This document shows, one piece after another, positions 44,334-53,184 of a stretch of DNA of 64,000 bases. Location: contig NZ_CP071612.1 in the NCBI RefSeq assembly GCF_017357245.1, positions 1,925,001-1,989,000 of the forward strand, given 5' to 3'. The stretch comes from Rhizobium bangladeshense (GTDB lineage: Bacteria > Pseudomonadota > Alphaproteobacteria > Rhizobiales > Rhizobiaceae). Both the position numbers and the translations under genes were made by a program. Numbering within the stretch: position 1 is the first letter of the stretch; each line of letters opens with the position of its first letter. The notes beneath the pieces were generated by a model. The model had not been told where the DNA came from, searched no databases, and worked only from the letters and a program-made list of their open reading frames with translations.

Positions 44334-45787
44334 ACGCGTCCATACGAATTCCCGCGTTGGGCTGGCGTCCACGCGATTACCAGATGCCGGCATGGAACGC
44401 CTGGGAAAGGGGATGTAAGCGCCAGCTCCTCATCTGGCACCGCCGCGCGGGCAAGGATGAAATCGACTTGCAGAAGCATGCGGTCAGTGCCGTCACCCGT
44501 CCTGGCACCTACTGGCATATGCTTCCTGAGGCCTCGCAGGCGCGCAAGGCGATCTGGAACGCGGTCAATCCGCACTCCGGCCGGCGCCGTATCGATGAAG
44601 CCTTTCCGAAGGAGATCATCGAGAACCAGAACGACAACGAGATGTTCATCCGGTTCAAGACTGGCTCGACGTTTCAGGTGGTCGGTTCGGACAACTTCAA
44701 CAGCCTGGTCGGCTCGCCGCCGGTCGGGATCACCTTCTCGGAGTGGGCGCTTGCCAATCCGAGCGCCTGGGCGTTCCTGTCGCCGATCCTTGAGGAGAAC
44801 GGCGGCTGGGCATCGTTCATCACTACGCCCCGCGGCAATAACCACGCCAAGGGCATGTTCGACGCTGCGAGGCTCGACGCCTACGATCCGGTGACTAATC
44901 CGAAGGGATGGTTCACGCAGATCCTGCGCGCCGATCAGACGAGGGCGATCAGCGCGGAGGGTATTGAGCGACAGCGCAAGATATACGCCTCCCTGTTCGG
45001 GAAGGAGATTGCGAACCTCCTGATCGACCAGGAATATTACTGCTCGTTCGCCGGCGCGATGGTCGGCTCCTATTGGGGAGCGGAGATATCGGAGGCGGAG
45101 AGGCAAGGGCGCTTCCGGTCATTCGAGATCGACTTTCGCTATCCGGTTCATACCGCCTGGGACCTGGGGAAAGCCGTCAATAACCCAATCTGGTGTTTCC
45201 AGTGCATCCCGGGCGAGCCTGGGCCGCGGATTGTCGATTTCTACCGGCCGGAGTCGGATGACCTGGAGGACTGGTGCCACTGGCTCGATAGCAAGGGCTA
45301 TCACGGAAACGACTATGTGCCCCATGACGTGATGGTCAAGAACTGGGGCGCGAAGCGAACCCGGTATGACATGCTTCGCGACTGTGGCCGCAAGCCTCGC
45401 ATGGTCGAAAAGGTTTCGGTTGCTGACGGCTTAACGGCGGGACGGTCGACGATCAAGGTCGCGACCTTCTACGAAGGTGAGGACGAGCGCGGCGAGCGGG
45501 TCAAATACGGGTATGACGGCCTGAAGAGCTACCGCCGCGAATGGGACGACGAACGGAAGACGTTCCGAGACAATCCACTGAAGGACTGGGCCGAACATAT
45601 CGGGTCGAGTTGGCGCTATCTGGGTCTCGCTTGGCGTCAGGAGCTGATCAAGACCGAAGCGCCGCCACCGCCGCCGCCCAAGGGCGAGCCGATCGTAAGC
45701 GGCCGCGCCGATGGCAGCATCGAGATCAAGGTGAATGTGAAAGAGGCAGTCGAGGCGATGGTTCGCCGCCGTCGTGCGAATGCGTAG
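44330..45787 (+). CDS. Terminase large subunit
   Basis: 485 aa packaging motor. ATPase with a Walker A-like WHRRAGKDE near residue 37 and a Walker B-like VGITFSEWA. C-terminal nuclease (RNase H-like) with AWDLGKAVNNPIW and a downstream Asp in HDVMVKNWG. It cuts concatemers and pumps DNA through the portal. The Walker B acidic residue appears as Glu in SEW, less usual than Asp-Glu. Confidence 0.88.
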   Translation: MNASIRIPALGWRPRDYQMPAWNAWERGCKRQLLIWHRRAGKDEIDLQKHAVSAVTRPGTYWHMLPEASQARKAIWNAVNPHSGRRRIDEAFPKEIIENQNDNEMFIRFKTGSTFQVVGSDNFNSLVGSPPVGITFSEWALANPSAWAFLSPILEENGGWASFITTPRGNNHAKGMFDAARLDAYDPVTNPKGWFTQILRADQTRAISAEGIERQRKIYASLFGKEIANLLIDQEYYCSFAGAMVGSYWGAEISEAERQGRFRSFEIDFRYPVHTAWDLGKAVNNPIWCFQCIPGEPGPRIVDFYRPESDDLEDWCHWLDSKGYHGNDYVPHDVMVKNWGAKRTRYDMLRDCGRKPRMVEKVSVADGLTAGRSTIKVATFYEGEDERGERVKYGYDGLKSYRREWDDERKTFRDNPLKDWAEHIGSSWRYLGLAWRQELIKTEAPPPPPPKGEPIVSGRADGSIEIKVNVKEAVEAMVRRRRANA

Positions 45788-45853
45788 GAACCCGAAGAGG
45801 ACCGGCCGCGTTTCGAAAGCGCGTCGAAGTCCCGAAGTGAAAGGACTTCAGTC

Positions 45854-46315
45854 ATGAAAGCCAATGTAGAGCAGGCAGTGGAATCCATCGTCCGTCAGTG
45901 GAACGGGGGTGAACATCGTCTCTCCGGTGCTCGCGCAAGCGAACTCGTCTACGGCGCCGGCAATAAGCTGAACGAAAAGCTGTTCGACGAGCTGCGGGAA
46001 AAGATCCCTGGCATCGAGCGGTATATCTCCGCACCTGCGAGCGGCGCCGTTGTCGAGCAGGTCGAGGACCAGGGCGGCAACCCTCTTGCCACCCAGCCGG
46101 AGAACCAGAAGGAAGCGACGGGCGCATCGAACCTATCGAGCGAGCCCGCCAAGGAGCAGCAGAACGCCCTTGACAAGGCGCTGGAGCCGGGCCGGAAGGC
46201 GCGGGCAAAGGCAGCCGGCGGCAAGAAGACGGACGACAAGAAGGATACCGGGCCAGCCGGCGATGTCGTGTCGACGAAGCTGAACCCCGATCCGCAGAAC
46301 CCGACCGCCGCCTAA
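45854..46315 (+). CDS. Prophage hypothetical protein (terminase/portal interval)
   Basis: 153 aa. The N-terminus is helical with QWNGGEHRLSGARASELVYG; the C-terminal half is Lys/Ala/Asp-rich and probably disordered (AGGKKTDDKKDTGPAG). Not recognised. Confidence 0.65.
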   Translation: MKANVEQAVESIVRQWNGGEHRLSGARASELVYGAGNKLNEKLFDELREKIPGIERYISAPASGAVVEQVEDQGGNPLATQPENQKEATGASNLSSEPAKEQQNALDKALEPGRKARAKAAGGKKTDDKKDTGPAGDVVSTKLNPDPQNPTAA

Positions 46316-46381
46316 GCTTCTCCCTCATCACCTTTCAGAGGCTCGTCATTCGTGGCGGGCCTTTTTCGCATGGGATCATCG

Positions 46382-48511
46382 ATGACCAAACCCGCTTCTC
46401 CTGATCGAAAGCTCCGCGAAGAGGGGCAGCGTTGGATCGAAAAGATCAAGGCAGCCGAGAAGCTTGAAAAGGATTGGCTCGACGACGCGGCAAGAGCAGT
46501 TCGCGCCTATACGAACGAAGAGAAGGCCGAAAACGACGAGAAGGCGCTGGGGTCGCGCTATGACTTCAACATCCTGTTCGCCAACGTCGAAACAATCGTT
46601 CCCGCAGTCATCAATTCCCCGCCGGTTCCCGATATCCGCCGTCGGTTCAACGATCCCGATCCGGCTGCGCGCATCGTCGCAGACATCATGGAACGGGCAA
46701 TCTCGGTCCAGATCGACGACAGTCGCCTGCAGGTCGAGATGGAGGCGGGTGCGCAGGATTCGTTCCTTGCCGGTCGCGGCGTCGTCCGCCTGAAGTTCAA
46801 GAGCGACATTCTCGGGGGCGAGCCTACCGATCAGGATATCCGGGATGCCGATGACGAAGCTGACGATGGTGCGGACAACGGCCGAACTTCAGAAGCGATC
46901 GGCGCCACGATGTTCAACGAGGCGCCTGATCAAGTTGCCGACGGCATGGGCGGGAACGGCGCCCCGTCGGTTGAGCGCGTTGAGAATGAGCGCATCTGCT
47001 TCGAGGCGGTAAGCTGGAAAGATTACCGCCACGGCAAGGCGAAGCGTTGGGAGGACCGGCCATGGGACGCCTTCCGCTTCGTGATAGCGAAGGAAGACGA
47101 GGAGGAGTCTTTCGACGCGGATATGATCCGCAGCCAGTTCGACGACAGCGAGCAAAACGCCTGGTCGAAGAGCGACAGCGACATCTGCGGGTGGGAAATC
47201 TGGTGCAAGAAGACGCGTAAGGTGAAGTTCGTCAGCGATGACGGCATCATCATGAAGGTCATCGACGATCCGCTGGGGTTGAAGGGCTTCTTCCCCATTC
47301 CGACGCCGATGCAGCCGATCGAACTGACTGGCCGCCTGAAGCCGGTCAACCCGTTCTCGATTTACAGGAAGCTTGCTGATCAGCTCGACACGATCACCAA
47401 GCGGATCGACGTGCTGACGAAGGCCATGAAAGTCAGGGGCTGGTACGCCGGCGAGACTGCCGACCTGAAAAGCGTTCTGGCGCTTGAGGACAATGAGTTC
47501 GCGCCGATCGACAACGGCGAACTCTGGTCGAAGAGCCAGGGCGGTATTGCGGCAGCCATCGCTTTCTGGCCGGTCGAGAACTTTATCGCCGTGCTGCGGG
47601 AGCTTTACGCCGATCGGGAGCAGACGAAGCAGGCGATCTACGAGATTACCGGCATCAGTGACATCGTCCGGGGCGCTTCGAGTGCATCGGAGACCGCTAC
47701 GGCCCAGAATATCAAGAGCCAATGGGGCTCCCTGCGCATCCAAAAAATGCAGCGGATGATGGAGCGCTGCGCCCGCGACCTGTTCGTCATGATGAGCGAA
47801 ATCATCCCGAAGCTCTTCTCGCTAAAGACGCTGGAGGAAATGACGGGCATTCCTTTGCTGCCGGCGCCGACCGATACGCCTGAGCAGCGCGAGCTGAAGG
47901 CGAATGTCGTCGCGCTGCTTCGCCGCCCTCTGGCTTCCTATTACCGGATCGATGTCGAGAGCGATTCCACGATCCGCGCCGACCTGACCCGGCAGAAGCA
48001 GGAGGTCTCGCAGTTCCTCCAGGGCGCGTCCGCCTATTTCGCGGCCGTCGCGCCCCTTGTCCAGCAGGGCGCACTGCCGGCTGATGCCGCCGTCGAAATC
48101 TTCGCCTCGACGTCCCGCATGTTCAATCTCGGCAAGTCGGTGGAAGACACGCTGGAGAAGATGGTCACCGACGCGCGCACCAAAGCCGAACAGGCTCGCC
48201 AGCAGCCGCAATCACAGGAGCCGTCCCCGGAGCAGGCGGAAATGGCCCTTAAGGCAAAGGCGGCCCAGCAGGAAGAGCAGCGGTTCACCGCCGAATTCGA
48301 AGCTCGCATGCAGCGTGAGAGCGCAAAGGCTGGCATCGATAGCCAGAAGGCGAAGCGCGAGCTCGCGATCAAGGTTCTCGAGGAGGAACTGAAGCGCCTC
48401 GAGGTCCAGGCCAAACAGCTCGACGTGAAATTGAAAGAGGTCGATCTGGCCGCCAAAGCCAACGCTCTTCTTCAGCCCACCAAACAGGAGACAGCCAATG
48501 AGTTGGCGTGA
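46382..48511 (+). CDS. Portal protein (P22-like)
   Basis: 709 aa. RYDFNILFANVETIVPAVINSPPVPDIRRRF, a long core, DQLDTITKRIDVLTKAM and IYEITGISDIVRG, then a C-terminal coiled coil (AKAGIDSQKAKRELAIKVLE). The length and long helical tail (a barrel in P22) fit podovirus portals. Start ATG at 46382; a GTG at 46352 in frame is possible. Confidence 0.85.
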   Translation: MTKPASPDRKLREEGQRWIEKIKAAEKLEKDWLDDAARAVRAYTNEEKAENDEKALGSRYDFNILFANVETIVPAVINSPPVPDIRRRFNDPDPAARIVADIMERAISVQIDDSRLQVEMEAGAQDSFLAGRGVVRLKFKSDILGGEPTDQDIRDADDEADDGADNGRTSEAIGATMFNEAPDQVADGMGGNGAPSVERVENERICFEAVSWKDYRHGKAKRWEDRPWDAFRFVIAKEDEEESFDADMIRSQFDDSEQNAWSKSDSDICGWEIWCKKTRKVKFVSDDGIIMKVIDDPLGLKGFFPIPTPMQPIELTGRLKPVNPFSIYRKLADQLDTITKRIDVLTKAMKVRGWYAGETADLKSVLALEDNEFAPIDNGELWSKSQGGIAAAIAFWPVENFIAVLRELYADREQTKQAIYEITGISDIVRGASSASETATAQNIKSQWGSLRIQKMQRMMERCARDLFVMMSEIIPKLFSLKTLEEMTGIPLLPAPTDTPEQRELKANVVALLRRPLASYYRIDVESDSTIRADLTRQKQEVSQFLQGASAYFAAVAPLVQQGALPADAAVEIFASTSRMFNLGKSVEDTLEKMVTDARTKAEQARQQPQSQEPSPEQAEMALKAKAAQQEEQRFTAEFEARMQRESAKAGIDSQKAKRELAIKVLEEELKRLEVQAKQLDVKLKEVDLAAKANALLQPTKQETANELA

Positions 48512-48755
48512 TTTTGGCCGCGACAGCACGTCGCCGGCAGAGGATGTCATCGCGATCGATGTATCGGGCGGAGACCATACCCCGGTGCAGCCCTATCGCG
48601 CTCTTCGTGCCAACTCGGCTGGCACGATCAAGGTCGACACGCTGAGCGGCTCGAACAGGACTTTGAACTTCGCAGCCGGCGAGACGCGTGTCGTCTACGT
48701 GACAAAGGTTTATCAGGCCGGCACGACGGCCAGCGGTATCGAGGGTTCGTTCTGA
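48498..48755 (+). CDS. Prophage small structural protein
   Basis: 85 aa, beta-rich: RDSTSPAEDVIAIDVSGGDHTPVQPYRAL and GTIKVDTLSGSNRTLNFAAGE. Overlaps the portal gene by 14 bp. Probably a virion or head accessory protein by location. Confidence 0.65.
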   Translation: MSWRDFGRDSTSPAEDVIAIDVSGGDHTPVQPYRALRANSAGTIKVDTLSGSNRTLNFAAGETRVVYVTKVYQAGTTASGIEGSF

Positions 48756-49051
48756 TGGCCGTCTATGTCCGCAAAAACGGCGTGATGGTCGAAAAGGCAA
48801 CCGGCTCGCCGATGCTGACGGACGAGGATCGCGCGAAGCCTATCGCGGTCCCCTTCGTCATGTCCGATATCCCCGAGTATCGCAGCCCAATCGATGGGCG
48901 CCTGATCGGATCGCGGACGCAGCGCCGCGATGACTTGAAGCGCAACGGCTGCGTCGAATACGAGCCGTCGATTTCGCCGACCAAAGGCAAGATCCGGAAC
49001 AAGGCTTTCGCCGCCAAGCGCGGCCTGAAGGTTTCCGAAGAGTACCTGTGA
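48755..49051 (+). CDS. Prophage small protein
   Basis: 98 aa. VYVRKNGVMVEKATGS, VMSDIPEYRSPIDGRLIGSRTQRRDDLKRNGCVEYEPS. This segment is typical of small phage proteins of unknown role encoded between portal and scaffold. Start overlaps the previous stop by one base. Confidence 0.7.
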   Translation: MAVYVRKNGVMVEKATGSPMLTDEDRAKPIAVPFVMSDIPEYRSPIDGRLIGSRTQRRDDLKRNGCVEYEPSISPTKGKIRNKAFAAKRGLKVSEEYL

Positions 49052-49082
49052 CCATTCCAAAAACAGAGCAAGGACCAACGCA

Positions 49083-50162
49083 ATGAGCGTCGAAGAACTC
49101 AATGCGCCGCTGAACGATTCCGCGGCGATCGATCCCGGCATGATCAACAGCAATACCAGCGACGACGACGCGCTCGGCGCAATCTTCGATCGCATGGAGC
49201 AGAATAACGGCGCGACTCGCGGCGCAGACGGTCGGTTCACCTCGAGCCGAGCCGATACCGCCGACACGACCGGCGCCGATGAACCACTGGAAGGTGGTGG
49301 GGGAGAGGATAAGGCTGCCGGTGATACTTCGACGCCGCCGGCGGACGTTCCTCTCCCTTCAAGTTGGCGAGGCAAGGAGGACCTTTGGGCGAAGGTCCCG
49401 GCCGAATTGAAGACGGACCTGCGTGCGCACCAGGAGGAGCTGCACAAGACGCTTTCCCAGCAGGGGCAGCTTCTTTCCGCGTATAAGCCGCTCGGGGACG
49501 TCATTTCGAACTACAAGGAATATTTCGGCGGCGAGAGAGGCAACTACAAGCCTCATGAAGCCGTCGAGTACCTGTTCAGTCTCCAGCGCGGCATGGATGA
49601 GAATCCGATGGAGACGCTGCTCACCATCGCCGACAATTACGAACTCCGACCGCAGCTCGCGAAGATGTTCGGAGGCGAGGCCGGCGAGGGCGACAACAAC
49701 CCGAATGTGCTCCTGGCAAAAATCAGCCAGTTGGAAAACACGATCCGCTCGATGGGTGATCCGTCGCAGATCGATCAGCGCATTTCGAAGAGACTGACTG
49801 AAGAGCGCGAAATCGGGAGCGTGAACGAACTCATCAGCCGCGTGACGAAAGACATGCCGCTGTATGATCAAATCCCCGAACCCGATCTCGTGACCTTCAT
49901 TCATTTTGCAAAACAGAAGCTCGGCAGTTCCGCTTCCCAGGAAGCCGTTCTGCAGCGGGCTTACGACATGGCTGTCAACGCCGACCCCGACCTCAGGGCG
50001 AAAGCTGCCGCGCTCAAAACCGCCGCAGCGACCGATCCGAGCCAGGTCGCGGCTGCGAAGAGGGCAACCCAAGCCAATCTCCGTTCAACATCGACCGGCC
50101 GAACCCGTGAGCTCACCGAAGAGGAAGAGCTGGGCGCCGTTTACGATAAGCACAAAGGATAA
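49083..50162 (+). CDS. Scaffolding protein (probable)
   Basis: 359 aa. Acidic, disordered N-terminus (SADTADTTGADEPLEGGGGE-like stretch), then helical segments (KISQLENTIRSMGDPSQ) and a basic C-terminal end (AAKRATQANLRSTSTGRTRE) expected to bind coat protein. Directly upstream of the capsid gene, as in P22 and T7. Assigned from position and composition. Confidence 0.75.
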   Translation: MSVEELNAPLNDSAAIDPGMINSNTSDDDALGAIFDRMEQNNGATRGADGRFTSSRADTADTTGADEPLEGGGGEDKAAGDTSTPPADVPLPSSWRGKEDLWAKVPAELKTDLRAHQEELHKTLSQQGQLLSAYKPLGDVISNYKEYFGGERGNYKPHEAVEYLFSLQRGMDENPMETLLTIADNYELRPQLAKMFGGEAGEGDNNPNVLLAKISQLENTIRSMGDPSQIDQRISKRLTEEREIGSVNELISRVTKDMPLYDQIPEPDLVTFIHFAKQKLGSSASQEAVLQRAYDMAVNADPDLRAKAAALKTAAATDPSQVAAAKRATQANLRSTSTGRTRELTEEEELGAVYDKHKG

Positions 50163-50168
50163 GCGACG

Positions 50169-51134
50169 ATGGCAGGTCCATCTGCAGTCTTCACGGAAAT
50201 GGTTTCCACCACGCTCCGCAACAGCGCTAAGGACGTGACGGACAACGTTTCCAAGCATAACGGCCTTCTGGCCGTTCTCAAGAAAAAGGGCCGCTTCATC
50301 AATCTCGATGGCGGTACCGAAATCCAGATCCCGCTGGAATACGCCGAAAATGGGACCTATCAGCGTTTCGCCGGTTTCGACACGCTGAACGTCAACGGCT
50401 CGGACGTCATCACCTCGGCCAAGTACGACTGGGCGCAGATCGCGATCCACGTCGTTGCCTCCGGCCGCGAACTGCTGATGAACTCCGGCAAGAGCAAGAT
50501 GGTCAACCTGGTGAAGACCAAGAAGGCAAACGCCCTGAAAACGGCGGCGAACAACTTCTCTGTCGACGTCTATTCGGATGGCTCGCTTGCCAACCAGATC
50601 GGCGGCCTGGCGCAGATCGTCCAGACCAACGGTCAGGGCACGGTCGGCGGCATTCCCTCGGCAACCTGGGCGTTCTGGCGCAACAAGTTCCGCGAAATCG
50701 CCGGCTCCAACGCCTATACGAAGGACACGCTAAAGAGCGAATTCAACAACCTCTGGCTTCCGCTCAACCGCGGCGCCGACAAGCCCGACCTCGTCGTTCT
50801 CAGCCACGACTTCTATAGCGTCTATGAATCCGGCGAGCAGCAGCTCCAGCGGTACATGGACGAAGACATGGCGAAGGCCGGCTTCGCCAACCTGAAGTAC
50901 AAGTCGGCGACGGTCATCTTCGACGACAACACCAACTTCACCACCACGGCCGAGAAGGGCTACTTCCTCAACACCGATTACCTCTACGTCGCCCAGCACA
51001 ATGAGGCGCAGTGGACCCAGGATGACGAGAAGAAGCCGGTCAACCAGGACGCTACGGTCATCCCGTACTACTGGATGGGCAATCTCGTCTGCTCCAACCG
51101 TTCGCTGCAGGGTGTCCTGCTCGACGCTGCATAA
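50169..51134 (+). CDS. Major capsid protein
   Basis: 321 aa. N-terminal TEMVSTTLRNSAKDVTDNVSKHNGLLAVLKKKGR, then GGTEIQIPLEYAENGTYQRFAGFDTLN and YDWAQIAIHVVASGRELLMNSGKS, the pattern of a common podovirus/siphovirus coat family. Ends VIPYYWMGNLVCSNRSLQG. HK97-type fold expected. Confidence 0.88.
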   Translation: MAGPSAVFTEMVSTTLRNSAKDVTDNVSKHNGLLAVLKKKGRFINLDGGTEIQIPLEYAENGTYQRFAGFDTLNVNGSDVITSAKYDWAQIAIHVVASGRELLMNSGKSKMVNLVKTKKANALKTAANNFSVDVYSDGSLANQIGGLAQIVQTNGQGTVGGIPSATWAFWRNKFREIAGSNAYTKDTLKSEFNNLWLPLNRGADKPDLVVLSHDFYSVYESGEQQLQRYMDEDMAKAGFANLKYKSATVIFDDNTNFTTTAEKGYFLNTDYLYVAQHNEAQWTQDDEKKPVNQDATVIPYYWMGNLVCSNRSLQGVLLDAA

Positions 51135-51146
51135 GGAGGAACGACC

Positions 51147-51638
51147 ATGACTGCATTCGTAGGCGCTCAGCTCGACCAGACCTATACGGCGGCCGATCTC
51201 ACGGGCATCAACAGCGGCAAGGTGCCCGGCATCGGTGACATCTATGTCTCGCATGACAACAAGCGCTATCGCTTCGTCCGCTATCTCGGCGGCGTTGGCG
51301 CAATCGCGGCGGCCGCAGGCAACACCGTGGGCTTTTATGCCCCCGCTGGCGTCTCGACCGGCGTCACTAATGACGTCACGTCCGACGTTTCCGACACGAA
51401 CGGCGCGCTGGCCGGCGTGCTGCTGTCCGCTCCGGCTTCGGGCGACTATTGCTGGATCCAGGTGGGCGGCGTCGCCACCCTGACACCGGCTCTCGTCTCC
51501 GGCGCCGACGGTAACGCGCTCACACTGTCCTCGACCACTGACGGCACTCTGAAGGTGGTCGGCGCTGTGACGGACTCGGTCGGCGCTGTCGCAATCGACG
51601 CCTCGGCGAAAATCGTGATGCTCAACTGCCCGTACTGA
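51147..51638 (+). CDS. Capsid decoration protein (probable)
   Basis: 163 aa, Gly/Ala/Thr-rich and beta-predicted (TYTAADLTGINSGKVPGIGD; GDYCWIQVGGVATLTPALV). Directly downstream of the capsid gene, where head-decorating proteins lie. No motif fixes the function. Confidence 0.65.
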   Translation: MTAFVGAQLDQTYTAADLTGINSGKVPGIGDIYVSHDNKRYRFVRYLGGVGAIAAAAGNTVGFYAPAGVSTGVTNDVTSDVSDTNGALAGVLLSAPASGDYCWIQVGGVATLTPALVSGADGNALTLSSTTDGTLKVVGAVTDSVGAVAIDASAKIVMLNCPY

Positions 51639-51715
51639 TCGGCAACCATCAGAATCTAGGGGCGGCCTTCGGGTCGCCCTTTTCCATTCCACCTTCCAAA
51701 ACGAGAGATATGACC

Positions 51716-52483
51716 ATGTCTGACGAAAACCGTCCGCTCGTCATCGTCCTGGGCTTCCACCAGACCTTTGAGCGCGTCCCCGTTAAGGGCGACGAACTGA
51801 ACGACAATATCGACGCCCGCGGCTTCAAGCTCGACGACAAGGGCAAGCGCGTCCTGACGAACGTCGAAGTCGATTGGGTGACCTACGCGCCGGCTCATTC
51901 GCCCATGGGCGCCAATACGACCGAACGCATTCGGCACATGAAGCCGACGCAGGAAATCATGGACGGCGAAAATGCCGAGAAGACCCGTTTCATGATGGCG
52001 CGCTGGGCGGCGATCGAGCCGGCCTATGAAGCCTGGAAGAAGGGCCACGAACTGCCGATCAATGGAACGCCGCTTGCCCATTGGCCGGGGGTCTCCGCGG
52101 CGATGGCGGCGGAACTGCGGAAGTACAACATCCTCACGGTCGAGAATGTGCGCGACCTCGGAGAAACGCAGCTCGAACGTATCCGACTGCCGAACATGCG
52201 GGATCTCCGCAACTCGGCGAAAGCCTTCCTCGACAACCTGCGCAGCGCCGAAGCCGCCGAGCGGGAAGTCGAGCGCGACAACGAAGTTGCCGCCCTCAAG
52301 GAGATGCTCGCGGAGCAGAACGAAAAGCTGGCGGCCGCGATGGCTCTCCTGGAAGAGCGCACGCAGCCGGGCGGAGATGACGAGGCCGCCGCTCTCAAGG
52401 CGAAACTTGATGCCAAGGGCGTGAAATATCACCACCGCGCCGGCGTCGACACGCTGCGCGCTCTGCTGGCGGAAGCGGCCTGA
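51716..52483 (+). CDS. Prophage protein with HHH-like and coiled-coil regions
   Basis: 255 aa. A PGVSAAMAAELRKYNILTVENVRDLGE region resembles a helix-hairpin-helix. A coiled coil follows (EREVERDNEVAALKEMLAEQNEKLAAA). The C-terminus (LKAKLDAKGVKYHHRAGVDTLRALL) resembles a HeH/LEM-type helix pair. Possibly a head-completion or DNA-binding structural protein. ATG at 51710 also fits. Confidence 0.65.
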   Translation: MSDENRPLVIVLGFHQTFERVPVKGDELNDNIDARGFKLDDKGKRVLTNVEVDWVTYAPAHSPMGANTTERIRHMKPTQEIMDGENAEKTRFMMARWAAIEPAYEAWKKGHELPINGTPLAHWPGVSAAMAAELRKYNILTVENVRDLGETQLERIRLPNMRDLRNSAKAFLDNLRSAEAAEREVERDNEVAALKEMLAEQNEKLAAAMALLEERTQPGGDDEAAALKAKLDAKGVKYHHRAGVDTLRALLAEAA

Positions 52484-53184
52484 TGACGATCCTGTCAGTC
52501 GTTCAGAACGTCTGTCTGGCGGTCGGGCTGCAGAAGCCTGATGCCGTCATGTCCTCGACGGATCGCGAGATGTTGGAGCTTGTCCGGCTTGCCGGCGACG
52601 TAGCGGCAGAAATTCGCGATGCTGAATTCGACTGGCAGGCGCTTCAGGTCATCAAGGACTTCAACGGCGACGGCGTTACCGCCGCCTTTGATCTGCCGTC
52701 CGACTATGCCCGGATGAAAACCAAAGCGACGCTCTGGTCGAGCCGTTGGCTATGGGGCATGGAGCACATCACCGACACCGACGAATGGCTTGAGCTTCTG
52801 ACTCTGCCCTACGTGGCTGTATCCGGGCAGTGGATCATCTACGGCGACCAGTTGCATATCCTGCCGGTGCTGGAAGCCGCCGACACGCTGAAATTCATCT
52901 ACATCAGCAACCTCATCGTGAAACCCGCCAGCGGCCCGAACAAAGTGGCGTTCGATGCGGACACTGACACCTTCCGGCTTTCGGAACGCGCACTCGAGCT
53001 TGGGATGATCTATCGCTACCGGGATCAGAAGGGCGTCGCGTCTGACGGTGACCAGGCTGCCTATGACCACGCCGTCTATACGGCCATGAACAACGACAAG
53101 GGTTCAAAGCCGGTCGTCAGCGGCAACCCGCGCCGCACCTTCAGCAACGTCCAGCGCGCATTCCCGTTCAAGGTTACTCCCTGA
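52483..53184 (+). CDS. Head-to-tail adaptor protein (tail adaptor)
   Basis: 233 aa. SVVQNVCLAVGLQKPDAVMSS, VAAEIRDAEFDWQALQVI and FDLPSDYARMKTKATLWSSR, the pattern of podovirus adaptors (SU10/P22 gp4-like). It joins the portal to the tail. Starts at the TGATG overlap with the previous stop. Confidence 0.75.
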   Translation: MTILSVVQNVCLAVGLQKPDAVMSSTDREMLELVRLAGDVAAEIRDAEFDWQALQVIKDFNGDGVTAAFDLPSDYARMKTKATLWSSRWLWGMEHITDTDEWLELLTLPYVAVSGQWIIYGDQLHILPVLEAADTLKFIYISNLIVKPASGPNKVAFDADTDTFRLSERALELGMIYRYRDQKGVASDGDQAAYDHAVYTAMNNDKGSKPVVSGNPRRTFSNVQRAFPFKVTP